This document shows, in pieces, positions 1-5,820 of a stretch of DNA of 12,870 nucleotides (within the stretch, counting starts at the first letter, position 1; each line of letters opens with the position of its first letter). Source of the stretch: Thiomargarita sp. (GTDB taxonomy: Bacteria > Pseudomonadota > Gammaproteobacteria > Beggiatoales > Beggiatoaceae); NCBI GenBank assembly GCA_030635005.1, contig DAOVZS010000052.1, positions 1 through 12,870 on the forward strand, written 5' to 3'. The notes below the pieces were generated by a model. It made no database searches. It had not been told where the DNA came from and was given only the letters and a program-made list of their open reading frames with translations. The position numbers and the translations under genes were made by a program.

Positions 1-26
1 ATTGCCTAAATTGACACAACTTCCAT

Positions 27-64
27 TTAATAACTGATGTTACGCACTCTGTTTCTAAAAAGCA
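27..64 (+). repeat. Left terminal inverted repeat
   Basis: Reading inwards, it begins TTAATAACTGATGTTACGCA. It pairs with 323-360 at 36 of 38 positions; the two mismatches are at 51 and 52. Confidence 0.85.
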
Positions 65-69
65 AAATC

Positions 70-150
70 AACTACACGGATTATATTTAAGCAAGGATAA
101 GGCACAACCAAGAGTGGGTTTATCCTTGCTTAAATATAATCCGTGTAGTT
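70..150. repeat. Perfect 31-bp palindrome (inverted repeat) inside the element
   Basis: The arms 70-100 and 120-150 are exact reverse complements over 31 bases, separated by a 19-nt loop (101-119). This is longer than ordinary terminators, and no T-run follows in either direction. It starts only six bases inside the left terminal repeat, so the element is asymmetric, with this hairpin at one end. As RNA it would form a very stable stem; as DNA it could extrude a cruciform. It could be a second small palindromic element nested in the first, or an intrinsic part of this element family. Confidence 0.9.
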
Positions 151-153
151 TAA

Positions 154-190
154 TGCCTGTGTTTATGCCTGTGCCTGTAGCTTGTGCCTT
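154..190. repeat. Short degenerate repeats of TGCCTGTG
   Basis: TGCCTGTG occurs at 154-161 and 166-173, a shorter copy at 172-178, and a decayed TGCCTT at 185-190. The first two copies are spaced 12 bases apart. The tract lies in the interior of the element and is probably a product of replication slippage. No function is evident. Confidence 0.5.
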
Positions 191-322
191 CGCCCCAGCG
201 GGGCTTAATAATATAGCCAGGGGTAGGTTTCGTGATATAGATTATGCAAAACATTGCAGGTATTGTTTCATTGAAATTGGCATTATGTGATATCTCACCC
301 CTGGAGTTAAAAAATGGAAATA

Positions 323-360
323 TGCTTTTTAGAAGAAGAGTGCGTAACATCAGTTATTAA
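323..360 (-). repeat. Right terminal inverted repeat
   Basis: Inverted partner of 27-64. It contains the stop codon (350-352, minus strand) of the adjacent antitoxin-like frame, so the insertion defines that protein's present C-terminus. Confidence 0.85.
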
Positions 361-538
361 GTTGTTCTTGAGGGAAAGAACAGCTATCAATACAATCCTC
401 AAGTTTTTCTATGAGTTCAACGTTGTCTATAGGCACTACCGTCAAAAAAAGCTTATGTTCGTATACTAGGGTTAAAGGTTTTTTTTCGGTACCTGCAATA
501 TTGAGGATTTCTTTTAAAGTTGGGCGTGTATCAGAAAT
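350..538 (-). pseudogene. Antitoxin-like (Phd/RelB type) fragment, start codon lost or ATT, 3' end made by the element
   Basis: An open minus-strand frame from 610 to a TGA at 350-352 encodes a coherent small protein. Its core reads RPTLKEILNIAGTEKKPLTL, followed by VYEHKLFLTVVPIDNVELIEKLEDCID. This resembles Phd/YefM-like antitoxins: an N-terminal helix, a short 'kkPl.l.y..k....vvP' beta segment, then an acidic helix. The resemblance is from memory of the fold pattern, not a search. No ATG, GTG or TTG occurs near the start in frame. However, AGGAG (548-552) sits nine bases upstream of an in-frame ATT (536-538), which would give a 62-residue protein. The last residues (LNN) and the stop codon come from the inverted repeat of the adjacent element, so the original C-terminus is lost. 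No toxin gene follows, and the frame is cut where one would be expected. It may be a start-lost, truncated pseudogene or a gene with a non-canonical ATT start. Confidence 0.5.
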
Positions 539-547
539 ATCAGAGTT

Positions 548-580
548 CTCCTGAAAACAGGATTTGTGTTGGTTATTATA
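548..580 (-). promoter_or_regulatory. Candidate -10 box and Shine-Dalgarno for the antitoxin-like gene
   Basis: On the minus strand a perfect TATAAT (575-580) is followed about 22 bases later by AGGAG (548-552), then nine bases to the ATT codon at 536-538. No good -35 box is seen. The ordered set suggests an authentic short-leader gene whose initiation codon has changed. Confidence 0.4.
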
Positions 581-630
581 GCTTGAGTTATTGGCATGCT
601 GATTAATACCTCAATTAAAAAATCATAAAG

Positions 631-654
631 ACCACTTTCCGAACGGAAAGTGGT
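631..654 (-). terminator. Rho-independent terminator of the RRM gene
   Basis: An 11-bp perfect stem (631-641 with 644-654) with a two-base loop lies 23 bases past the stop codon of the RRM gene. On the minus strand it is followed by CTTTATGATTTTTT, a slightly interrupted T-tract. Position and structure fit an intrinsic terminator, and it also insulates the antitoxin-like frame from read-through. Confidence 0.82.
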
Positions 655-677
655 TGATATTGATAACTAACTATCTA

Positions 678-947
678 TTAATATCTTGGACGACGAGGAC
701 GTTCTTCTCTAGGACGTGCTTGATTCACTTTTAAATTACGTCCTTTAACCAAACTGCCATTCAAAGCTTTGATCGCTTCTTCAGCATCAGCTTGTTTGGC
801 CATTTCAACAAAACCAAAGCCTTTGGATTGACCCGTATATTTATCTGTAATTATATTTACGGTTGAGACTTCGCCATACTCTGCAAAAAGTTCGCCCATT
901 TCATCTTCTGTCACGCCGTATGACAAATTGCCAACATATATATTCAT
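678..947 (-). CDS. Small single-RRM RNA-binding protein
   Basis: This 89-residue protein is a single RNA recognition motif. RNP2 is IYVGNL (residues 3-8) and RNP1 is KGFGFVEM (42-49), with the aromatic residues that stack on RNA bases in place (Y4, F44, F46). The RRM fills about residues 2-77 and is followed by a short arginine/proline-rich tail (REERPRRPRY) that probably adds non-specific RNA affinity. Such bacterial proteins, best known from cyanobacteria and found in many proteobacteria, are cytoplasmic RNA binders and often cold-induced. The RNA targets here are unknown. The ATG at 945-947 is preceded by a purine-rich GAAGAGAG at suitable spacing. The gene is monocistronic: a terminator lies directly downstream, and a 170-nt gap with an inverted repeat lies upstream, separating it from cbbO. 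Confidence 0.95.
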   Translation of the reverse strand: MNIYVGNLSYGVTEDEMGELFAEYGEVSTVNIITDKYTGQSKGFGFVEMAKQADAEEAIKALNGSLVKGRNLKVNQARPREERPRRPRY

Positions 948-985
948 CTATAGAACTCTCTTCATTGTGCCTTGTTCGGAAAGAG

Positions 986-1022
986 ACTATCGTATAAACA
1001 ATGACACAAATTAAACGATAGT
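986..1022. promoter_or_regulatory. Inverted repeat in the leader/promoter region of the RRM gene
   Basis: ACTATCGT (986-993) is repeated in inverted form as ACGATAGT (1015-1022), with 21 bases between, 39 bases upstream of the RRM start codon. It could be an operator or, if transcribed, a leader hairpin of the type that gates cold-responsive RNA-binding genes. AT-rich hexamers between the arms (such as TATACG on the minus strand, 991-996) could be a -10 box, but I see no convincing -35 partner. On the plus strand the right arm is followed by a short T-run. Confidence 0.35.
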
Positions 1023-1117
1023 TTTTCGCACATGCGACTTAAAATTTCAGGTCATCCAAAAATCTTTCTTAATAATACACTCTTTTTTTTAATTTTTCAA
1101 GTAATACGCAAAAATTG

Positions 1118-3334
1118 TCACCGAGTGAGTGCCATAAATAGCTGAGGTAGTTTCTCAGGTAAACGTTCTAAACGATCAATGACAGTATAATGACTTGCAC
1201 CAAAGATGTCAGAAACATACGAATCTGCTTGTGCATCTAAAGTAATACAATATGTGGTAATGCCTTGACGTTCTAACTCATTTACCGCTATATGCGTATC
1301 ATTTTTGAGATAATGGATATCTTGTACATCAATATCTGACGGCTCACCATCGCTCAGAACAAGTAACAATTTTTTCTCTTCACGACGTGGCTCAAGATAT
1401 TTCCCCGCATGACGCAAAGCAGTCCCCATACGTGTAGAATAACCTGCTTGCATCGCAGCAAGACGGCTTTTAGGAATATCTCCCCAAGATTCTGTAAATC
1501 CCTTAAAATGCGTATAACGTACTTCATGTCGTGTATTAGATGAAAAACCTGCAATAGCAAAAGGATCACCTAAGGATTCCACAGCCCAAGCCAGCATAGA
1601 CACAGCTTCTTGGCTAAGCTGCAAAATACTGCAGTCTCCCCCTTCAGCGGTGTCATTAATAGATTCTGATAGATCAAGTAATAATAATACTGCGATGTCC
1701 CGTCCATCCTTAACATGGCTTTGATAAAAACGTGTATCAGGAACACAACCTGCCCGAAAATCGGTCATGGCTCGAATCAGCATGTCTAAATCAAGATCAT
1801 CACCTTCATGTTGATAGCGTACACGTTTACGCTGTTGAGGTTTCAGTAAATCAACTATTTTTCTCAACTGCTTTGCTAACAATTGATGTTTTTCCAACAA
1901 TCGATCAATAAGACTGGGATCACCGGGTGCTTGAATCGCCTCATACACCGTTGCCCAATCAGGACGATAACTTTGAATTTGATAATCCCATTCTGGATAA
2001 TGTTGAGGGGGTAAAACATTGTCATCCACCGCTTCATCTGGCTTATGATTACTGGCACCGTGATCCGAGTGGAAATCATCCTCATCATCTGTATCTTCTA
2101 AAAACATCCATAAATAACGATTATCATCACGATAACTGACTTCCGTATCTTCAAACCATACCTTTGGTTTACGGAAATTGTGATCATAAATTTTTGTGAG
2201 ATACGCCACGCCTAATTCTGTGCTTATTGCGGTGTTATAAGGATCTTCATCCATACGTTGATAGAATTTTTCAACATATTCTAATAGTACAGGATCAGTA
2301 TAGGGATGTGCGGGATCTAAACAGGCACGGGAGAGCATGGCTAACTTATGACGAATACAAGCGTATTCTTCGGGACATGCCCCATTTTTAGGAATAGGAT
2401 GTAGCGACTGCCATAAGGGACGTAACCCCGGATAACGACGTATTGCCAACGTTTCAACACGTGCATCTTCAAAAGTCTCTATGGTCAAATGTTGAAAACT
2501 ACTAAAATTGTCAGCTAAATAAGGTTTAGACCACAAATGATGGGCAGCCATGTGTGCAATCATAGCGTGATAACGCTGAATACCCGTGACATCAGTAATA
2601 TCATCATAAACATCAGGCAAATGAAACCCTAATTGATCAAGATGAGGACGGGGTTGGCGTAACGTGTCAAAAGCCAAAGAATAGGGACGACATTCTATCG
2701 TCAAATCCCATAAAGCACGTAGAGACAGCTTGAGTTGACGTTCGTGATCGATATAAAGTGTCCCATGTCGTTCACGTTGTAAAATGGCGTAGGCATCTGC
2801 TGTTTCTAAATTGAAAAAATCACCTAAACGATGGGGTTGTTCACGATAAGCACGGATACCATAATGAATCCAGTTTTTTAAGCCACCGATACTCAATTGA
2901 TTCATCAAAAAAACAACACGTCCTAATAAAGGAATTAAGCCTTCTTTAGCCTCTTCAGCCATTTGAGATACAAGTTTGAGCCATTCACGCGACATATCGC
3001 TATTTTCAAAACGGCGACACACGGCAGGTAATGTAGTGAGAAAAGGATTAATAGCAGGTCCTAAAAGTTGTGCAGACAATGTTTCTGCCAATTCTGTCAC
3101 ATCTTGAATAATCTGTTCATCGGTTAAACGCACGATTTCGGGCATATCTTCTAGGAGAATCAGTACTAATTCTTTACCTCGTCCTAAACCACATACGCGA
3201 CTGGCAGCTTCTAACCACGCTTCAATCCCCTCAGGCGTCATCACCTCTTTAGCTTCGCACAAACATCCATCAAAAATATCATCAATATTTTGGACACTGC
3301 ACCGTAATTTGTTACGATAGTCTTGTAGAGTCAT
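1118..3334 (-). CDS. cbbO: CbbO, VWA-domain RuBisCO activase adaptor
   Basis: This 738-residue protein has the CbbO layout: a long, mostly helical N-terminal region and a C-terminal von Willebrand factor A domain. The MIDAS metal site is complete: DLSES (D554, S556, S558), T638 in GTALRHAG, and D662 in LSDGEPSD. An acidic stretch at about residues 410-440 (DTDDEDD and onward) links the halves. In the studied Acidithiobacillus CbbQO activases, CbbO binds as a single adaptor on the hexameric CbbQ ring, and its MIDAS contacts an acidic residue on RuBisCO so the motor can remodel inhibited active sites. CbbO begins four bases after the cbbQ stop codon, so the two are translationally coupled. The ATG at 3332-3334 follows GGATAAAGAG at the end of cbbQ. 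It is the last gene of the cbbMQO operon. No clear terminator follows it. Confidence 0.93.
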   Translation of the reverse strand: MTLQDYRNKLRCSVQNIDDIFDGCLCEAKEVMTPEGIEAWLEAASRVCGLGRGKELVLILLEDMPEIVRLTDEQIIQDVTELAETLSAQLLGPAINPFLTTLPAVCRRFENSDMSREWLKLVSQMAEEAKEGLIPLLGRVVFLMNQLSIGGLKNWIHYGIRAYREQPHRLGDFFNLETADAYAILQRERHGTLYIDHERQLKLSLRALWDLTIECRPYSLAFDTLRQPRPHLDQLGFHLPDVYDDITDVTGIQRYHAMIAHMAAHHLWSKPYLADNFSSFQHLTIETFEDARVETLAIRRYPGLRPLWQSLHPIPKNGACPEEYACIRHKLAMLSRACLDPAHPYTDPVLLEYVEKFYQRMDEDPYNTAISTELGVAYLTKIYDHNFRKPKVWFEDTEVSYRDDNRYLWMFLEDTDDEDDFHSDHGASNHKPDEAVDDNVLPPQHYPEWDYQIQSYRPDWATVYEAIQAPGDPSLIDRLLEKHQLLAKQLRKIVDLLKPQQRKRVRYQHEGDDLDLDMLIRAMTDFRAGCVPDTRFYQSHVKDGRDIAVLLLLDLSESINDTAEGGDCSILQLSQEAVSMLAWAVESLGDPFAIAGFSSNTRHEVRYTHFKGFTESWGDIPKSRLAAMQAGYSTRMGTALRHAGKYLEPRREEKKLLLVLSDGEPSDIDVQDIHYLKNDTHIAVNELERQGITTYCITLDAQADSYVSDIFGASHYTVIDRLERLPEKLPQLFMALTR

Positions 3335-3338
3335 CTCT

Positions 3339-4142
3339 TTATCCGAAAATCATTTCCACCGCATTATTTAGAGTTGCCCGAATATCAGGATCATCGGTGA
3401 TAGGACACACTAATGCCATTTTACTGGCTTCGATCGGTGAAATTCCTGCTTTGATTAAAGTGCCTGCATACACGAGTAAACGTGTTGAAATCCCCTCATC
3501 CAATCCATGTCCTTTAAGATTACGGGCACGTTGGGCGATATGTACTAATTTCTTACTTTGTTCAATATCCAAATTGCTTTCTTTGCAAACAATATTGGTT
3601 TCGATTTCTTCAGAAGGATAATCGAAATCTAAGGCGGTGAATCGTTGCTTGGTTGATTGTTTGAGATCTTTCATCAAACTTTGATAGCCAGGATTGTAAG
3701 AAATGACAATTTGGAAATCAGGATGTGCGACGACTAATTCACCCTTTTTATCAAGGGGAAGGACACGTCGATGATCAGTAAGGGGATGAATCACGACTGT
3801 CGTATCTTGACGTGCTTCAACCACCTCATCAAGATAACAAATAGCTCCGATGCGACTGGCCACTGTTAAAGGACCATCTTGCCAACGCGTCCCATCTTTT
3901 TCTAGTAGGAAACGACCGACTAAGTCCGATGCAGTCATATCCTCATTGCACGCCACACTGATCAAAGGTTTTTTCAACTTCCAAGCCATGTATTCTACAA
4001 AACGGGTTTTACCACACCCCGTAGGTCCTTTCAGCATTACGGGCAAACGCCCTTGATAAGCCGCTTCATATAAGGTGATTTCATTACCAGAAGGGTAATA
4101 AAAAGGTTCTTCCGTGATTTGATACTGATCTTGCATACTCAT
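3339..4142 (-). CDS. cbbQ: CbbQ, MoxR-type AAA+ RuBisCO activase motor
   Basis: This 267-residue AAA+ ATPase of the MoxR/NorQ/CbbQ clade is full length for the family. Walker A is GPTGCGKT (39-46). Walker B is CYLDEV with D105 and E106. A sensor-1 asparagine lies in VISYNPGYQ, and an arginine-rich STKQRF segment follows, where arginine-finger residues are expected. CbbQ forms a hexameric ring that uses ATP hydrolysis, with CbbO, to release tight-binding sugar phosphates from RuBisCO in the cytoplasm. The position directly behind cbbM and before cbbO is the cbbM-Q2-O2 order known for form II RuBisCO, so this is probably the form II-specific pair. Two in-frame ATGs exist (4140-4142 and 4134-4136). 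Neither has a strong Shine-Dalgarno, so the start could be two residues later. The weak initiation site and the upstream stem-loop suggest lower expression than cbbM. Confidence 0.95.
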   Translation of the reverse strand: MSMQDQYQITEEPFYYPSGNEITLYEAAYQGRLPVMLKGPTGCGKTRFVEYMAWKLKKPLISVACNEDMTASDLVGRFLLEKDGTRWQDGPLTVASRIGAICYLDEVVEARQDTTVVIHPLTDHRRVLPLDKKGELVVAHPDFQIVISYNPGYQSLMKDLKQSTKQRFTALDFDYPSEEIETNIVCKESNLDIEQSKKLVHIAQRARNLKGHGLDEGISTRLLVYAGTLIKAGISPIEASKMALVCPITDDPDIRATLNNAVEMIFG

Positions 4143-4173
4143 AAATTGTTTACCAAGAATTTTTTTGGGGGAA

Positions 4174-4195
4174 GGAGTTCAAATCTTTGAACTCC
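4174..4195 (-). promoter_or_regulatory. Stem-loop between cbbM and cbbQ
   Basis: A perfect 10-bp stem (4174-4183 with 4186-4195) sits 12 bases after the cbbM stop codon. On the transcribed strand it is followed by a C-run and an A-run, not a T-run, so it is not a standard intrinsic terminator. Its position fits an mRNA-stabilising or processing hairpin that protects the 3' end of cbbM RNA and leaves cbbQO less abundant. Confidence 0.6.
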
Positions 4196-4206
4196 CCATA
4201 TTGATA

Positions 4207-5595
4207 CTATTTATGTACACCCAGTTTTTCACGCCAGTTAGGATAAATCTTATCCGCATCTGGTGTAAAGGTTTCAAAAGCCCCTCGTAATTCTTCATGT
4301 GTTTTGGCATACTCGACTAAATCAACACCTGCTAACCATGCATCACGTGCTTGACGTAGAGATTTTGCACCTGCTGCGCCCCCGCTTTTATGACCAAATG
4401 CCCCACCACCCGACGTTTGAATCACATTACAATGTCCTAAGTTCTCAAAGAATCCAGGTAAACGTAACGCATTCATACCACCAGAAATAATTGGCGTAGT
4501 CGCTTTCATCCCATTCCAGTCTTGATGATAGAAAAGCCCATCAGCAGAATCACGCTCTAACATATAGGCGAGATTTTTTTCTGTCGCATCACCTTCCATT
4601 TTACCGTAGCCCATAGTGCCCGTATGAATACCAGAAGCCCCTTGCATACGTGCCATTTTCATATGCGTCAGCACACTATAACCTCGTTTTGATTGCTGAG
4701 AAGTGACTGCACCATGACCTGCACGATGATAATGTAAGAATTGATATGGGAAATAACGTCTACACGTGGTAATAGCAGTAGGTCCACCGACATAGCCATC
4801 CACTAAAAATGCGACTTGATCAGCAAACTCACCAAATTCTCTGAGAATAAATTCTCCCCGATAAATCATTTCAAAGGGATCATCAGCGGTGATATTCGCA
4901 GAGAAAATCTTAGCTTCCCCAGTTTCATCTTGTGCCCGTTTCATGGCATCTACAATCAATGGAATAACTTCACGTGTGGGTGCAAAGACTTGATTACCTT
5001 GGGGTTCGTCATTTTTAATGAAATCACCGCCAAGCCAAAATTGGTAACAGGCATTCGCAAATGGGGCAGGACGTAAGCCTAATTTTGGCTTAATAATCGT
5101 ACCCACAACCATGCCTCCGTTGACTAAGGGACGACCCAATATCCGCCACATATCAATAATATTCTTATTAGGACCATCAAATAAACGCAAAAATTTAGGT
5201 GGCACATAAAAATCAAGCATTTTACCGTATTCTACATCGCCCATACCTTGGTTATTTCCAATCGCCATGGTGAGAAACGATACAATCATCGCACGTCCAT
5301 CTATCATATTACGGTCAAACAAATCGGTGGGATAAGCAATTTTCATCAATTCCTTTTCTTCATCGATTTCATACACAATTGCATCTACGCCCTTAGTAAA
5401 ATCATCAGTCGTACAGACTTCTACATTAGTTCCTGTAGATGATTCAGCGGCAAAATGAGCGGCTGTGCCCAAATAGTCAAAAAATCCTTCTTTGGGTTTC
5501 ATGAGATAAGCACATAATACGTGTTTTCCCCCTTTAATCAGGTCTTCTTCTTTTAAATTCAGATCAGCATAACGATTGGATTGATCAAGAGCCAT
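4207..5595 (-). CDS. cbbM: Form II RuBisCO large subunit (CbbM)
   Basis: Ribulose-1,5-bisphosphate carboxylase/oxygenase, form II, which fixes CO2 in the Calvin cycle as a dimer or oligomer of large subunits without small subunits. The 462-residue length and near-continuous similarity to the Rhodospirillum rubrum enzyme make the call secure. The carbamylated lysine and metal ligands lie in GGDFIKNDEPQGNQ (K194, D196, E197). Loop 6 contains the catalytic lysine K332 in GTMGYGKMEGD. The HRAGHGA segment and the phosphate-binding SGGMNAL and GGGAFGH segments are present. Form II enzymes have low CO2/O2 specificity and suit high-CO2, low-O2 habitats. The start ATG (5593-5595) gives the normal N-terminus; only a weak GGA lies upstream. 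It is the first gene of the cbbMQO operon. There is no cbbS, and no other Calvin-cycle gene is in the window. Confidence 0.98.
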   Translation of the reverse strand: MALDQSNRYADLNLKEEDLIKGGKHVLCAYLMKPKEGFFDYLGTAAHFAAESSTGTNVEVCTTDDFTKGVDAIVYEIDEEKELMKIAYPTDLFDRNMIDGRAMIVSFLTMAIGNNQGMGDVEYGKMLDFYVPPKFLRLFDGPNKNIIDMWRILGRPLVNGGMVVGTIIKPKLGLRPAPFANACYQFWLGGDFIKNDEPQGNQVFAPTREVIPLIVDAMKRAQDETGEAKIFSANITADDPFEMIYRGEFILREFGEFADQVAFLVDGYVGGPTAITTCRRYFPYQFLHYHRAGHGAVTSQQSKRGYSVLTHMKMARMQGASGIHTGTMGYGKMEGDATEKNLAYMLERDSADGLFYHQDWNGMKATTPIISGGMNALRLPGFFENLGHCNVIQTSGGGAFGHKSGGAAGAKSLRQARDAWLAGVDLVEYAKTHEELRGAFETFTPDADKIYPNWREKLGVHK

Positions 5596-5631
5596 AATTT
5601 TAAGTGTCCAGTTTTACGAGTTTGTATTTAT

Positions 5632-5661
5632 ATAATATAGTATTGTCATCTATTTTGACAA
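5632..5661 (-). promoter_or_regulatory. Predicted cbbM promoter
   Basis: On the minus strand, TTGTCA (5656-5661) as a -35 box is separated by 18 bases from TATTAT (5632-5637) as a -10 box. An overlapping TATATT two bases upstream gives a 16-base spacing. The expected transcript start is near 5625, leaving a leader of about 30 nt before the cbbM ATG. A palindrome overlaps the -35 box. Confidence 0.55.
5643..5661. promoter_or_regulatory. CbbR-like (LysR-type) operator palindrome
   Basis: TTGTCA (5643-5648) and TGACAA (5656-5661) form perfect six-base arms seven bases apart. The core TCA-N7-TGA fits the published CbbR half-site rule TNA-N7/8-TNA and the general LysR T-N11-A motif. Location at the cbbM promoter supports activation by CbbR, but no cbbR gene is seen here, so the regulator would be encoded elsewhere. 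LysR-type regulators normally bind two sites; a second candidate (AGTTA/TAACT, 5700-5713) is weaker. Confidence 0.5.
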
Positions 5662-5737
5662 GTTGATATGTAGTGATGTTTTACTATATATATTTTAATA
5701 GTTATGATTAACTTTATTTTAGGTTTATAAATGCTTA

Positions 5738-5764
5738 TGTGATATACTATAATAAATAATCACA
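5738..5764 (+). promoter_or_regulatory. -10 region and flanking inverted repeat of the beta-barrel gene
   Basis: A consensus TATAAT lies at 5748-5753 on the plus strand, about 68 bases upstream of the beta-barrel ATG. It sits between inverted arms TGTGAT (5738-5743) and ATCACA (5759-5764). The arms resemble CRP/FNR-family half-sites, but their 15-base spacing is wrong for those regulators. A repressor bound here would cover the -10 box. No good -35 box is seen, so activator dependence is possible. A strong Shine-Dalgarno AGGAAG (5809-5814) sits six bases before the start codon. Confidence 0.4.
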
Positions 5765-5820
5765 ACGCCTACCCTTATTAATCTTTTAAAAAATTTAGTC
5801 ACTAATATAGGAAGCAAATC

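Larger units (their letters stand above)
27..360. mobile_element. MITE-like non-autonomous inverted-repeat element
   Basis: A 334-bp segment is bounded by two 38-bp inverted repeats (27-64 and 323-360) that match at 36 of 38 positions. The interior holds no transposase and no convincing gene; a 66-codon minus-strand frame covers its right part but resembles no family I know. Just inside the left repeat is a perfect 31-bp palindrome (70-150), followed by short GCCTGT-type repeats and a small GC-rich hairpin (192-204). Both outermost four bases read TTAA, which could be a palindromic target duplication or part of the repeat. The outer boundary is uncertain: ACAACTT occurs just outside both ends (16-22, and inverted at 359-365), offset on the left by five extra bases. 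The layout (long terminal repeats, no coding content, gene interrupted next to it) is that of a MITE mobilised in trans by a full-length IS elsewhere. The family cannot be assigned from this copy. Confidence 0.72.

Noticed and set aside
150..350. A 66-codon minus-strand frame inside the element
   Set aside because: It spans most of the element interior, starts within the terminal repeat, and ends in a low-complexity RHRHKHRH stretch produced by the short repeats. No ribosome site or family resemblance is seen.
1091..1116. AT-only inverted repeat after cbbO as a terminator
   Set aside because: The seven-base stem is purely A/T with a 12-base loop, and on the cbbO strand it is followed by an A-run, not a T-run. 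It would be too weak to terminate.
4161..4195. Plus- or minus-strand intrinsic terminator between cbbM and cbbQ
   Set aside because: The T-run lies before the hairpin on the plus strand, and no T-run follows it on either strand, so it does not fit an intrinsic terminator.
5738..5764. CRP or FNR binding site upstream of the beta-barrel gene
   Set aside because: TGTGAT and ATCACA arms look right, but the spacing is far wider than these regulators use. Kept only as an unassigned inverted repeat.
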